Shown: positions 34,922-45,157, numbered from the stretch's first letter. The stretch is 64,000 nucleotides of DNA from Ignavibacteriaceae bacterium (GCA_023229425.1 JALNZG010000001.1:372001-436000); one strand, 5' to 3'. Program-made: numbers and translations. The notes: generated from the letters alone by a model not told the origin.

Positions 34922-36166
34922 ATGCAGGAAATCGTTAATTCAGAAAACAAAACTAAAAACATTAAAAATTTTGAGGACTTTCTAATTATCCTTTTCAAAT
35001 ATGGAAGACTAATTTTTTGGAATACCCTTGTAATCACAATTTTTGCAATTATTATTAGTCTATTGATGGATAAATGGTTTACCTCTACTGCTTCGATAAT
35101 ACCTCCCAAAAAGAAAGGTGGAATTTTTGGAGACATTGGAAGTTTTTCAAGTACAATAAAAGATCTATCTAAAACTCTTGGGAAATTAGGAGCCGCTTCA
35201 GATGAGACTTACGATTATCTTGTAATTTTACAAAGTAGGAATGCAGCAGAAAAAGTTATCAAGAAGTTCAATTTACGAGAAGTCTATAAAATTGATAAGG
35301 ATAAACCATTTGAAGATGTGATTTCAGAGTTAGGAAATAATGTTAAATTTAACATTGAAGATGAGGGGAATATAACGATTAGTGTCACAGATAAGAATCC
35401 AAATCGAGCTGCTGAGATGGCAAATTACTACGTACAGATATTAAATGAGATCAGCGTATCATTAGGAACCACAGAGGCGAAGAGCAATAGAGAATTTGTT
35501 GAAAAAAGATATGAACAAGTTAAGACTGATCTAGTTAAAGCAGAAGAGAATATGAAGGAATTCAGTAAAAAATATAATATCTATTCGATTGATGAACAAA
35601 CGAAAGCTGCGATTGGAGCTGCTGCTGAATTAAAAGCGCAAATTGCTTTAAGTGAGATTGAACTTGGCGTTATGCTGAGAAGTTTAGGCTCAAATAACCC
35701 ATTAATTCCTGGAGTTAAACTTAAAATTGAAGAAATGAATAAGAAACTTAAAAGCATGAAATTTGGGGAAAACAATAACTCAACGGATCAGCAACTTAAT
35801 TTGTTTGTTCCTTTCACAAATTTGCCGGAGGTTGGGCTTCAATATATTAGGTATATGAGAGAATTTGAAATCCAAAATAAATTATTAGAATTTATTCTTC
35901 CACTCTATGAACAAGCAAAAATCGAAGAACAAAAAAATCTTCCGGTGGCACTTGTTCTAGATAAAGCAGTTCCCGCACAAAAAAAATCTAGTCCCAAAAG
36001 AGCAATAATTGTATTAGCTTCAATGCTGCTTTCCTTTTTCATATCTGTTATTTTTGCATTGATAATAAATTCTTTGAATGAAATTAAAGAAAATAAAGAA
36101 AGATACAGCAAAATTAACAATGGTATCTTTCAGCCTCTGCGTGGGATATTCTTCTTAAGAAGATGA
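34922..36166 (+). CDS. Polysaccharide co-polymerase, Wzz/chain-length determinant family
   Basis: A 414-residue inner-membrane protein with helix one at about 36-55 (LIFWNTLVITIFAIIISLLM) and helix two near 362-385 (AIIVLASMLLSFFISVIFAL), the latter preceded by a proline-rich PAQKKSSPKR. The large periplasmic part is helical (EKRYEQVKTDLVKAEENMKE). No cytoplasmic tyrosine-kinase domain is attached, so it is a PCP1/PCP2a-like regulator of polymer length. Confidence 0.9.
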   Translation: MQEIVNSENKTKNIKNFEDFLIILFKYGRLIFWNTLVITIFAIIISLLMDKWFTSTASIIPPKKKGGIFGDIGSFSSTIKDLSKTLGKLGAASDETYDYLVILQSRNAAEKVIKKFNLREVYKIDKDKPFEDVISELGNNVKFNIEDEGNITISVTDKNPNRAAEMANYYVQILNEISVSLGTTEAKSNREFVEKRYEQVKTDLVKAEENMKEFSKKYNIYSIDEQTKAAIGAAAELKAQIALSEIELGVMLRSLGSNNPLIPGVKLKIEEMNKKLKSMKFGENNNSTDQQLNLFVPFTNLPEVGLQYIRYMREFEIQNKLLEFILPLYEQAKIEEQKNLPVALVLDKAVPAQKKSSPKRAIIVLASMLLSFFISVIFALIINSLNEIKENKERYSKINNGIFQPLRGIFFLRR

Positions 36167-36226
36167 ATATCCACCCCTTAAACAAAATTCAAAAGCTAGT
36201 ATGTATTAAAATAAATGAATAATTGA

Positions 36227-37594
36227 ATGACATTATCAGAAATAAAAGATTTTAAATATCTATTCATTCTTGAATTATTTTTATTATCGATTTTCGTTGC
36301 TTTCGATTATGTCCCAGTTTTAATCATATTCGCAATTTTATTGATCTTCCCATCATTCTACTTTTTTTATGAAAAGCCGATTTTATTATTAGAACTGTTA
36401 CTGTTTTCAATTCTTGCCGGATCGGTAGGTACAATGAAGTTGGGTGGGAAAATTCCTCAGATTTTATTTGTAGATATGTTATTCCCTGTTGTTCTCTTTT
36501 TCTTCGTCGTAAAGGGAATTAATGGTAGCATAAATAGTGAAGGGATATCAAAAATAACCCTACTTTTTTTTGCTTTCTTATTATGGGGACTTTTAAGCTT
36601 TTTTCTTGACACTGATAAGCTGAGAGTCCTTTTGAGTTGGAAAAGCTATTTTGCTGGATTTGTTTGTTTTCTTTTTGCTTATAATGTCTTAGAAACACAT
36701 GGACAACTAATAAGATATTTGATCTTGTTAATCCTCTGGGGTATTATTTTATCAATAATCGAATTTTATATTACCTTAGAATTGGGTGGAATTAGAAGCG
36801 GGCTAGTTGGATTATTTTTGAAGAAAAACCTTCTAGCAACTTCTTGGGGTCGATCAAATTATTTGGCTACATTTTATGTCTTTATACTTCCAATCGCTAC
36901 TGGTTTTTTTCTGATAGCAAAACCTTTTAAACTAAAAATTTTCGCTGCAATATCAATTCTGTTTATGGTAACTGGTCTAATTTTAACTCTTTCACGAGGA
37001 GGTTTGTTGGCATTAGGTATTGCAATGCTAATTTTCTTTGCAAGAGTAATGAAATTAAAAACTTTTATTCCGATAATAATTTTCTTGTTATTAGTCACTA
37101 TAATTCTTGTAATAAATCCACTAACAAATGTTCTCTTTGCAGGACTAGGTGCCGTAGAAAAAAGTAATTCTTACTTTTCAAGGCTTAATTTTTACAAAGA
37201 TGTATGGCGAATGTTTTTAGAAAATCCAATAACTGGGGTGGGATTGGGTAATCTTGGACTGCATGCAAAATTTGTTGTGCATAATTTTGCTTCAGCCCAT
37301 AATATTGTTTTGGGATTATTAGGGGAAACCGGAATCGTAGGTGCCTTTTTATTTGTGTCAGTATTAATAGGTACCTTCTTAAAAAGTTTTAAGTATTATA
37401 TTTCGGCAGTTAATGAAACTAATAAAATAGTCTTATGGGCGATTATCAGCTCAACTATCGGAGTTTTAATTCATTCTTTTATGGAACCAAATTTTGAGGG
37501 GTTTCAATTTTCTATGTTTTTCTGGACTTCAATTGGCGTGTTTTTTAGGGCATTTAAATCTGAGATTCAATTTAATGTATTATTTAAGAAGTAA
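36227..37594 (+). CDS. O-antigen polymerase/ligase-like membrane protein (Wzy/WaaL family)
   Basis: A 455-residue protein with about twelve membrane helices. The Wzy_C-type region includes LSRGGLLALGIAMLIFF and, in the periplasmic loop, GVGLGNLGLHAKFVVHNFAS followed by AHNIVLGLLGETGIVGAFLF; this H-x-x-x...N-x-x-L-x-x-x-x-E-x-G pattern is typical of O-antigen polymerases and ligases. The position between wzz and wzx favours polymerase. Confidence 0.85.
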   Translation: MTLSEIKDFKYLFILELFLLSIFVAFDYVPVLIIFAILLIFPSFYFFYEKPILLLELLLFSILAGSVGTMKLGGKIPQILFVDMLFPVVLFFFVVKGINGSINSEGISKITLLFFAFLLWGLLSFFLDTDKLRVLLSWKSYFAGFVCFLFAYNVLETHGQLIRYLILLILWGIILSIIEFYITLELGGIRSGLVGLFLKKNLLATSWGRSNYLATFYVFILPIATGFFLIAKPFKLKIFAAISILFMVTGLILTLSRGGLLALGIAMLIFFARVMKLKTFIPIIIFLLLVTIILVINPLTNVLFAGLGAVEKSNSYFSRLNFYKDVWRMFLENPITGVGLGNLGLHAKFVVHNFASAHNIVLGLLGETGIVGAFLFVSVLIGTFLKSFKYYISAVNETNKIVLWAIISSTIGVLIHSFMEPNFEGFQFSMFFWTSIGVFFRAFKSEIQFNVLFKK

Positions 37595-37626
37595 GTCTCC
37601 GCTTGAAACTTTAATTTAATAAATAG

Positions 37627-38898
37627 ATGATAAAAAGAGTTAGAGCACTTTTAAAGCAAAAAGATAAAAACAAATTAATTGAGAATATTTTTTCGTTGTC
37701 TGTCTTGCACGCAGCAAATTATATTTTGCCTTTGATTACTCTACCATATCTAGTTCGTGTTTTAGGCCCCGAGAAGTTTGGGTTGATAGCTTTTGCCCAA
37801 GCCTTTATACAATATTTTATGATGTTGACAGATTTCGGTTTTAATTTGTCTGCAACAAGAGAAATTTCAATTAATAGAAACAATAAAGAAAAGGTTGTAA
37901 ATATTTTCTTCTCTGTTTTTGCCATTAAAATTGTTTTACTCCTCTTATCTTTTTTAATTCTTTTGCTTACTGTTACATTTTTTTTAAAATTTAATGCTGA
38001 AAGAACTCTTTATTTTTATACTTTTTTGTCGGTGGTTGGATGGGTAATGTTTCCTCAATGGTTTTATCAAGGTATTGAGAACATGAAATTTATCACTTTT
38101 TTCAATCTTGGAGCAAAACTTTTTTTTACTATATGTATTTTTATTTTTATTAAAACCAGAGAAGATTACCTTTTATTGTCTCTATTGAATTCTTTTGGGT
38201 ATATCCTTTCCGGCATGCTCTCTTTGGTACTCTCTTTTAAATATTTTAAAATACATTTTTGCATACCTTCTTTTTCGGATATAAGACATCAATTTTATGA
38301 AGGGTGGCATGTTTTTCTTTCTAATTTGGCAATAAATATGTATACCACAAGTAATAGCGTTATTTTGGGGATACTTACTAATAATGTCTTGGTCGGGTAC
38401 TATTCAGCTGCGGAGAAAGTCTTTAAAGCTTTTCAATATATGGGGATACCAATTTATCAAGCATTATTTCCTCATTTTTCAAAACTTATAGTTGAAAACC
38501 GTACTAAGGCTATTCATCTATTCAATAAACTCTTTAAAATGACGATGATTATTTCTTTTACTTTGTCTCTCATTTTAACTTTTCTCTCTCCAATTGTTGT
38601 TCATATATTATTAGGAGTTAATTACAACCCAAGTATTGCAATATTCAGCATTTTGGCATGGGTTATTTTGGCGAGTTTAACAAATTATACTTTAGGAATT
38701 CAAGGATTAGTAAATTTTGGGTATCAAAAAATTTTTTCTAAAATTGTTTTAATTTTTAGTTTTATTCATATTATTCTTATCATTATTTCAATTAAGATTT
38801 TTGGTTACCTAGCAGTCCCAGTAGTGTGGTTTTTAACTGAAAGTGCAATATCTCTAGTTGAGTACAGGTATCTAAAAAAAATTAACATAATTATTTGA
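37627..38898 (+). CDS. Polysaccharide flippase (Wzx family)
   Basis: A 423-residue MATE-like membrane protein with 12 or so helices, opening FSLSVLHAANYILPLITLPY and LVRVLGPEKFGLIAFAQAF, a hallmark of Wzx flippases, which move undecaprenyl-linked repeat units across the inner membrane. Its codons are strikingly AT-rich relative to genes outside the locus, as often seen in exchanged polysaccharide genes. It ends just before a decayed cytidylyltransferase. Confidence 0.9.
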   Translation: MIKRVRALLKQKDKNKLIENIFSLSVLHAANYILPLITLPYLVRVLGPEKFGLIAFAQAFIQYFMMLTDFGFNLSATREISINRNNKEKVVNIFFSVFAIKIVLLLLSFLILLLTVTFFLKFNAERTLYFYTFLSVVGWVMFPQWFYQGIENMKFITFFNLGAKLFFTICIFIFIKTREDYLLLSLLNSFGYILSGMLSLVLSFKYFKIHFCIPSFSDIRHQFYEGWHVFLSNLAINMYTTSNSVILGILTNNVLVGYYSAAEKVFKAFQYMGIPIYQALFPHFSKLIVENRTKAIHLFNKLFKMTMIISFTLSLILTFLSPIVVHILLGVNYNPSIAIFSILAWVILASLTNYTLGIQGLVNFGYQKIFSKIVLIFSFIHIILIIISIKIFGYLAVPVVWFLTESAISLVEYRYLKKINIII

Positions 38899-38956
38899 TT
38901 ATATAATATTTTGCACAAGGATAATTATTCCCTTTTGATCAAAATCTATAAGGTAT

Positions 38957-39085
38957 ATGTCTGAGAGAAGAAACCTCAATAAAGTCTTAACAATGGTTGA
39001 GATTAGTGGTCAGCCGATACTTTGGCGCATATAGAAAAATGATTTTCACTAAGGTTTTCATGAGCTAATCAAACCCTATATTTTA
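38957..39085 (+). pseudogene. Relic of glucose-1-phosphate cytidylyltransferase (rfbF-like)
   Basis: One frame reads MSERRNLNKV LTMVEISGQP and then ILWRI, stop, KNDFH, stop, GFHELIKPYIL. This closely follows the rfbF/ddhA N-terminal block in which LSEET...KPMVEIGGKPILWHIMK is followed by a YSHYG-type segment. Two stops and the absence of the rest show it is a remnant. The intact enzyme would make CDP-glucose, a precursor of CDP-dideoxy sugars. Confidence 0.7.
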
Positions 39086-39126
39086 AAAACATAAGCACTT
39101 AGGACTAGCAAGAAATAAGGATACAC

Positions 39127-40092
39127 ATGAAACAGAAGAAAGTATTGATTATTGGAATAACTGGGCAAGATGGAGCATATCTTTCTCAATTATTACTACA
39201 AAAGGGCTGCGAAGTGCATGGGACGTCACGCGACGCTGAGTTATCAAATTTTTCATCACTGAGACAATTAAATATTTATGAAAAAGTTAAATTACATTCT
39301 ATGTCTTTGATTGATTTTAGAAGCGTAATGCAAACTATATTAGAAATCAAACCAGATGAGATTTATAACTTGGCAGGCCAGACTTCTGTAGGTTTATCAT
39401 TCGTGCAGCCTGTAGAAACACTTGAAAGTATTAGCATAGGGACTTTAAATATTTTAGAAGTAATGAGATTCCATAAATTAGATGCAAAATTTTATAATGC
39501 ATCTTCAGGCGAATGCTATGGAGAAACAGAAATTATAGGCGCTAACGAGGACACACAATTTAAACCAAGAAGCCCATATGCTGTTGCTAAAGCTGCAGCA
39601 TTCTGGCAAGTAGCAAATTATCGGGAGGCTTATGGACTATTCGCTTGTTCAGGTATATTATTTAATCATGAGTCACCATTAAGACCACAACGATTTGTGA
39701 CACGAAAGATAGTTAAAACCGTATGTGAGATAAAAAAAAATATTCAGAAAAACTTAATTTTGGGCAATCTCAAAATAAATAGAGATTGGGGATACGCACC
39801 AGAATATGTTTGTGCTATGTTTTTGATGTTACAGCAAGATAAACCCGATGATTTTATTATTGCTACCGGACATACAATAAGCCTGGAAGATTTTACAAAA
39901 TTAGCGTTTAACTCTGTGGATCTGGAAATGAACAATCATATAATTATCAATGAAAGTTTGATGCGGCCATCTGACATTGTTTTTAGCAAAGGGAATCCAT
40001 CAAAAGCTAATGAAATACTGAAATGGAAAGCCAAAACGAATGTGGAGGAATTAATTAAGATCATGATTCAAAGTGAATTAAGTAAGCTGTAA
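39127..40092 (+). CDS. gmd: GDP-mannose 4,6-dehydratase
   Basis: A 321-residue short-chain dehydratase that converts GDP-mannose to GDP-4-keto-6-deoxymannose, the precursor of fucose, rhamnose and related sugars. NAD binding: GITGQDGAYLSQLL. Active site: NASSGECYGETE and YAVAKAAAFW (YxxxK). NHESPLRPQRFVTRKI and NRDWGYAPEYV are specific to the family. No second-step enzyme (Rmd, Fcl, Per) is visible in this window. ATAAGGA precedes the ATG. Confidence 0.92.
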   Translation: MKQKKVLIIGITGQDGAYLSQLLLQKGCEVHGTSRDAELSNFSSLRQLNIYEKVKLHSMSLIDFRSVMQTILEIKPDEIYNLAGQTSVGLSFVQPVETLESISIGTLNILEVMRFHKLDAKFYNASSGECYGETEIIGANEDTQFKPRSPYAVAKAAAFWQVANYREAYGLFACSGILFNHESPLRPQRFVTRKIVKTVCEIKKNIQKNLILGNLKINRDWGYAPEYVCAMFLMLQQDKPDDFIIATGHTISLEDFTKLAFNSVDLEMNNHIIINESLMRPSDIVFSKGNPSKANEILKWKAKTNVEELIKIMIQSELSKL

Positions 40093-40461
40093 TTAATGGT
40101 GATTTAGTTGTATTTAATAATGTATTCTGACTTAATGCGTAATTATGTTAAAATATATTAAATGACGGTTTACTAATATTTTATAAAGATGATGAGTTGC
40201 CGTTCAACTATAAAATTTATTTGCTACTACTTTTTCAGAGTAAAGTCATCGATTAAATAGTTATGTTTCATTCTGATTTACCGGAATGAAAAATCTGTTT
40301 TCAAATTAAAAATTCAAATATTTGATCCTGTTGTAAGCGGAATCAATAAGAAAAATGTACATTCATGTAAGAAGTATCATATAGTATGTTAAATGATATA
40401 ATCCTTAACGAACTAATAAACAAAAACTAAATACAAAAGTAATTTTTATAATATATACCTT
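40093..40461. other. AT-rich gap in the polysaccharide locus
   Basis: A 369-bp spacer with no complete gene. One frame (about 40161-40254) is open for 31 codons, including NDGLLIFYKDDELPFNYKIY, and could be a remnant, but I do not recognise it. The gap after the rfbF relic and before the glycosyltransferases suggests past gene loss. Confidence 0.45.
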
Positions 40462-41394
40462 ATGTCATTAGCATTTTCAATAGTTATTGTTAATTATAAT
40501 TTAACTCATGAAATAAAAAATTGTATCAATTCAATTCTTGTAAATGAGAAAAGCAATAATTATGAAATTATTGTTGTTGATAATGCATCCACAGATGGGG
40601 GATTTAACAACCTATATAAAGATTTTCCAATCTCAGCATTCCCCCAAATATCATTTTATTATTTAAATGAAAATAGAGGATTTGGAGCTGGGAATAACTA
40701 TGGTGTTTCAAAAGCTAGGGGAGAAATTATTTTTTTGTTGAATCCTGATGCTTTATTAATTGGAGAGATTTTTAACTCAGTAGAAACTTTTTTTAGAAAT
40801 CAGAGTGGAATTGGAGCACTTGGTCCCAAAATAGTTGATAATCAAAATCAACAGGAAAAATCATTTGGGTTTTACCCATCAGTTTTACTTGAATTTCTTG
40901 ATATCTTTTTACTAAGAAGAAAGTTCGAGTTAAAGGTTTTACTAAGAAAAATTAGTAATGGGGAGAAAGAAGTCAACGAAGTAAATTGGGTAACGGGTTC
41001 AGCTATGTTTATCCCCAAAAAAATTTATCAAGAAGTTCACGGTTTTGATGAAAAATTCTTCTTATATAATGAAGAAGTAGATTTATGTTTCCGAATAAAA
41101 CAACTAGGCTATAAGATTTCGTTTTCTCCATCAATTCTAATAAAACACTTGGGAAGTGTAGGATCAAAAAAGAATTATTATCTTTTCACTAAATATAGTT
41201 ATGAAAGTAAACTAATTTATATAAAAAAGCATTTTTCTTTTCCTAAAATTTTTTTTATTCGAATGTTTATTGCTTCTCAAATCATAGTTCAGATTGCTAT
41301 ATGGTCAATATTAATTTTTCCATTTAGAGCAAAAGCAAAGGGGAAACTCAAAGCATTCCCTTCAATATTATTTAAAACTCTTACCAACCAATGA
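40462..41394 (+). CDS. Family 2 glycosyltransferase (rhamnosyltransferase-like)
   Basis: A 310-residue GT-A enzyme: SIVIVNYNLTHEIKNCI, EIIVVDNASTDGGFNNL, ENRGFGAGNNYGVSKARG, FLLNPDA for the DxD-like metal site, and FFLYNEEVDLCFRIKQLGYK near the end. C-terminal hydrophobic segments probably dock it to the membrane. It overlaps the next gene by 4 bp. Acceptor and donor are unknown. Confidence 0.9.
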   Translation: MSLAFSIVIVNYNLTHEIKNCINSILVNEKSNNYEIIVVDNASTDGGFNNLYKDFPISAFPQISFYYLNENRGFGAGNNYGVSKARGEIIFLLNPDALLIGEIFNSVETFFRNQSGIGALGPKIVDNQNQQEKSFGFYPSVLLEFLDIFLLRRKFELKVLLRKISNGEKEVNEVNWVTGSAMFIPKKIYQEVHGFDEKFFLYNEEVDLCFRIKQLGYKISFSPSILIKHLGSVGSKKNYYLFTKYSYESKLIYIKKHFSFPKIFFIRMFIASQIIVQIAIWSILIFPFRAKAKGKLKAFPSILFKTLTNQ

Positions 41395-42572
41395 CAGATA
41401 ATGTAAAAATAATTTGTATAGATGCACGGTATATTTTTCCTAATATGGACGGAATTGGGAGATATCTTTATAACTTGATTGACGAAATTTCATTACTCAC
41501 AGAAAAAAGAAAAGACATTAAGTTTTTAATTCTTGAAATAGATAAATTTGCCGACACTTCCATCTTGAGGGCATTAGATAATAGACAAAATTTGCAATTT
41601 GTTAGAATTCGAGTTTTTCCACAAACTGTAAGAAATCACTTTTTACAAAATTATCTAAAAAAATATCAAATTGATCTTTTTCATTATCCACAATTTGATT
41701 TTCCTTTTTTTATAAATTATCCTTCAGTCGTCACACTCTATGATATGAATCCACAGACTCACACTAATTTTTTTCATGGGAAAAAAGGAATAATAAAAAA
41801 ATATTATTCTATCCTTACAAATTATGTTGCAATAATAAAGGCTAATTCGGTTATTGCTATTTCTAAAACTACCAAAAGCGAGATTATAAATTTTTATGGG
41901 AATAAATATGGCGAAAAAATAGAAGTTGTGTATTTAGGTGTTGATAAAAAATTTTATGGGCTCACTACAAAATCTACCCATTTTAATCTTTTCCAAAAAA
42001 TAAAAAATAAATATAATTTTGAAAAATATTTATTATATGTAGGCAATGACCGTCCGCATAAAAACATAAAAAATCTTCTTCTTAGTTTTAAAAATTTTAA
42101 AATACACAACAATAGTAATATAAAATTAATATTAGCCGGAAAGTTTTCGTACGATAAATCATTTGTTCTAAGCGAGGAGCTTGAAAAATTATTTCTCACG
42201 GAAGATGTAATCCAATTTACACCAAGCGATGATGAGTTAATAGTCTTATATTTATTTGCGGAAGCATTTTTGTTTTTATCTTTATCAGAGGGCTTTGGCT
42301 TGCCGATTCTAGAAGCCATGGCATTAGGGGTCCCAGTTATTACTTCAAATACAAGTTCATTGAAAGAAATCGGGGAAGGAGCTGCATTTTTAGTAAATCC
42401 TTTGAACTTTGAAGAAATTTCTGCTGCGATGGAAAAAGTTGTTATCCTTAATAATGAAAGAGAAAATCTCGTAACTTTAGGAAGGCTTAGAGCTAACAAA
42501 TTTACATGGCAACTTTGTGCTGAACAAACTTTAACAATTTACGATAAAATATTAAACTCCGTTAGGCATTGA
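41391..42572 (+). CDS. Family 4 glycosyltransferase
   Basis: A 393-residue GT-B enzyme. The N-terminal domain begins CIDARYIFPNMDGIGRYLYN, and the C-terminal donor domain has YVGNDRPHKNIKNLLLSFKN and LSEGFGLPILEAMALGVPVI with the EX7E motif. This layout is typical of mannosyl- or rhamnosyl-type GT4 enzymes. Translationally coupled to its neighbours (4-bp overlap before; next gene starts directly after its stop). Confidence 0.9.
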   Translation: MTDNVKIICIDARYIFPNMDGIGRYLYNLIDEISLLTEKRKDIKFLILEIDKFADTSILRALDNRQNLQFVRIRVFPQTVRNHFLQNYLKKYQIDLFHYPQFDFPFFINYPSVVTLYDMNPQTHTNFFHGKKGIIKKYYSILTNYVAIIKANSVIAISKTTKSEIINFYGNKYGEKIEVVYLGVDKKFYGLTTKSTHFNLFQKIKNKYNFEKYLLYVGNDRPHKNIKNLLLSFKNFKIHNNSNIKLILAGKFSYDKSFVLSEELEKLFLTEDVIQFTPSDDELIVLYLFAEAFLFLSLSEGFGLPILEAMALGVPVITSNTSSLKEIGEGAAFLVNPLNFEEISAAMEKVVILNNERENLVTLGRLRANKFTWQLCAEQTLTIYDKILNSVRH

Positions 42573-43751
42573 ATGGTTAAAAAAAACAATAAAATTAAAA
42601 TTTTAGAGATAATTACACTTTTTAGTATTGGAGGTGCAACTGAAACAGTAGTTTCTATGGCGAAAGGACTTCAGAAACTTGGTCACGAAGTTGAGATAGC
42701 CACGGGACCCCCTATTGTTTCAGAAGGAAGCATGTATGAAACAGCAGAGAGCTTAGGAATTCCAGTTTATACTTTTAAGAATTTAAGAAGAGATATTAAT
42801 CTTGTTATAGATATTTTTATCATTTTTCAATTAGCATGGTTCATTCGGAAAAACAAATACGATATTGTTCACACACACAGTTCAAAAGCTGGCGTTGTCG
42901 GGAGGATTGCTGCTTATCTTGCCGGTGCAAAAGTAATTATTCATACCATCCATGGATTGCCTTTTCATAGATATCAATCTCCGCTACAAAAGAAACTTTT
43001 TATTTTTGTTGAAAAAATTTCGGCATTATTTTGCGATAAAATTATTTCTGTTACTCATACTATTGTTGATATTTTGGTAAAAGATAACATTGTGCCTCAT
43101 AAAAAACTAATGGTAGTCAGGAGTGCTTTTAACATTGGTGAATATCTAAAAGTGAATGTTTCAAAAGAACAAACACGCACACGATTCGGTCTATTAAAAA
43201 ATGATATTGTTATCGGTAAAATTGCACGGTTATCAAAATTAAAAGGACATGAATATTTGTTGTATGCTTTTGTAAAAGTTGCCAAATCAGTTCCGAATGC
43301 GAAACTATTGATTGTTGGGAACGGTGAATTAGAATCTGAACTAAAGCAATTTGTGAAAAAAGAAAATCTAAATGATAAAGTGATTTTCACCGGATTAGTT
43401 CTACCAGAAGATATCCCTTCAATTATTAATACAATGGATATTTTGGTCCATTCTTCTTTACTAGAAGGACTTGCTAGAGTCTTACCTCAAGCTATAATGA
43501 TGGAGAAACCAGTTATTTCATTTGACTTAGATGGTGCGCATGAGGTAATTAAAGATGGGATCAACGGATATTTAATTGAACCATTAAACATTGAGCAACT
43601 GGCGGAGCGAATTATTGATCTATGCATTAATACAGCTAAAGCGCAAAATTTTGGAAAAGTTGGAAAAGAATTCCTGAAGGACGAATTTGATGACAGAAAA
43701 ATGGTAGCAGAGATTGAAAAACTTTATGGTGAGTTGCTAATAAAAAGTTAA
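42573..43751 (+). CDS. Family 4 glycosyltransferase
   Basis: A 392-residue GT-B enzyme: ITLFSIGGATETVVSMAKGL at the N-terminus, DIVHTHSSKAGVVGRIAAYL, KIARLSKLKGHEYLLYAF, and HSSLLEGLARVLPQAIMMEK as the donor-site region. Relatives of the same pattern act in exopolysaccharide assembly. It starts immediately after the preceding stop and is followed by the priming transferase 2 bp later. Confidence 0.9.
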   Translation: MVKKNNKIKILEIITLFSIGGATETVVSMAKGLQKLGHEVEIATGPPIVSEGSMYETAESLGIPVYTFKNLRRDINLVIDIFIIFQLAWFIRKNKYDIVHTHSSKAGVVGRIAAYLAGAKVIIHTIHGLPFHRYQSPLQKKLFIFVEKISALFCDKIISVTHTIVDILVKDNIVPHKKLMVVRSAFNIGEYLKVNVSKEQTRTRFGLLKNDIVIGKIARLSKLKGHEYLLYAFVKVAKSVPNAKLLIVGNGELESELKQFVKKENLNDKVIFTGLVLPEDIPSIINTMDILVHSSLLEGLARVLPQAIMMEKPVISFDLDGAHEVIKDGINGYLIEPLNIEQLAERIIDLCINTAKAQNFGKVGKEFLKDEFDDRKMVAEIEKLYGELLIKS

Positions 43752-43753
43752 TT

Positions 43754-45157
43754 ATGTCTAAAAAGACTGAAAAAATATTAGTACTTCTCACAGATTTCCT
43801 CTCCATCAATCTTGCATGGTTAGTCTTCTTCCATTTCAGAGTAAATATGGGAATTTTTGATCTGCTTGTTCTGCCGGAATTCCTTTTCCCAATGTTGGTG
43901 GTTTATTTCTATTGGCTGCTTATTTTCTCTTTCGTCGGAATGTATCGCACCTGGTTTGCCCTCTCCCGGTTAGATGAAATTTCAACATTATTCAAAGCAA
44001 GTTTTGTTGGCATTTTCATCCTTTACTTTTTAATTTTATTTGATGATTACACACACGGTGTTTCTTCAGAAAGTAGATTTCTTATCTTCTTTTATTGGGG
44101 ATTCTTTTTCCTTTTTGTAACTACCGGCAGACTCGTCATCCGCGGTTTTCAGCGAAGACTATTAATCAATGGTATCGGTAGAAGAAATGCACTAATAGTA
44201 GGATTCAATAAGAATGCAAACGAAATTCATGATGAAATTATTAATCATCCGGCGCTCGGAATAGACGTGGTTGGCTACATAACCATTGATGAGGAAAATT
44301 TCCAAAAAAAATATAAAAATATTAATGTCATAGGTAATGTTGCTGATATTCCACAAAAAATAGACGAACTGCATATTCAAGAGATCATCATTGTGTTGAT
44401 GAAGTTTTCAGAAGAGGTGTTAATTGAAATTATTGGGAATTGCGAAAACAAAAATGTGGGATTAAAAATCGCTCCCGATTTATATAACATTTTAAGTGGT
44501 CAAGCGCGCACGGCACAACTTTACGGATTTCCACTTATTGATATTAATCCGCAGCTTATGCCCGTTTGGGAAGCTAAAGTTAAAAGATTTTTAGATCTCA
44601 TTTTTGCATTCATCATTCTCCTTTTTACTTCTCCAGTAATGTTGTTAACTTCTCTTGCAATTAAGTTTGATAGTAAAGGTCCGGTTCTATTTAAACAAGA
44701 ACGGTGCGGGTTAAACGGGAAATATTTTAGCATTTACAAATTTCGTTCAATGAAACAAGATGCCGAAAAACTGACCGGTCCGGTTTGGTCAACCAAAGAC
44801 GATCCGCGGATTACACGTGTTGGTAAATTTGTTCGCAAAGTACGGATTGATGAACTTCCTCAGATGATAAATATTCTAAAGGGAGAAATGAGTTTAGTTG
44901 GTCCCCGTCCCGAAAGACCGTTTTTTGTTGAAAAATTATCACAGGAAATTCCTTATTATAAACGAAGATTGAAGGTTCGCCCCGGTATAACCGGCTGGGC
45001 GCAAGTAAAACATAAATATGATGAATCGGTGGAAGATGTTAAAGAGAAATTGAAATATGATCTATTCTATATTGAAAATATGTCGCTTCGTATGGATTTT
45101 AAAATTATGTTTAGAACCGTCTTCGTAATGCTTTTCGGAAAAGGACATTTTGACTAA
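43754..45157 (+). CDS. Priming undecaprenyl-phosphate sugar-phosphate transferase (WcaJ/WbaP type)
   Basis: A 467-residue polyisoprenyl-phosphate hexose-1-phosphate transferase that starts the repeat unit on undecaprenyl phosphate. Four N-terminal helices precede a CoA-binding-like NAD(P) domain (ALIVGFNKNANEIHDEI), a membrane hairpin and the catalytic domain with KRFLDLIFAF, FKQERCGLNGKYFSIYKFRS, RIDELPQMINILKGEMSLVG and RPGITGWAQV. All catalytic blocks are present, in contrast to the fusion protein at 45965. Confidence 0.93.
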   Translation: MSKKTEKILVLLTDFLSINLAWLVFFHFRVNMGIFDLLVLPEFLFPMLVVYFYWLLIFSFVGMYRTWFALSRLDEISTLFKASFVGIFILYFLILFDDYTHGVSSESRFLIFFYWGFFFLFVTTGRLVIRGFQRRLLINGIGRRNALIVGFNKNANEIHDEIINHPALGIDVVGYITIDEENFQKKYKNINVIGNVADIPQKIDELHIQEIIIVLMKFSEEVLIEIIGNCENKNVGLKIAPDLYNILSGQARTAQLYGFPLIDINPQLMPVWEAKVKRFLDLIFAFIILLFTSPVMLLTSLAIKFDSKGPVLFKQERCGLNGKYFSIYKFRSMKQDAEKLTGPVWSTKDDPRITRVGKFVRKVRIDELPQMINILKGEMSLVGPRPERPFFVEKLSQEIPYYKRRLKVRPGITGWAQVKHKYDESVEDVKEKLKYDLFYIENMSLRMDFKIMFRTVFVMLFGKGHFD

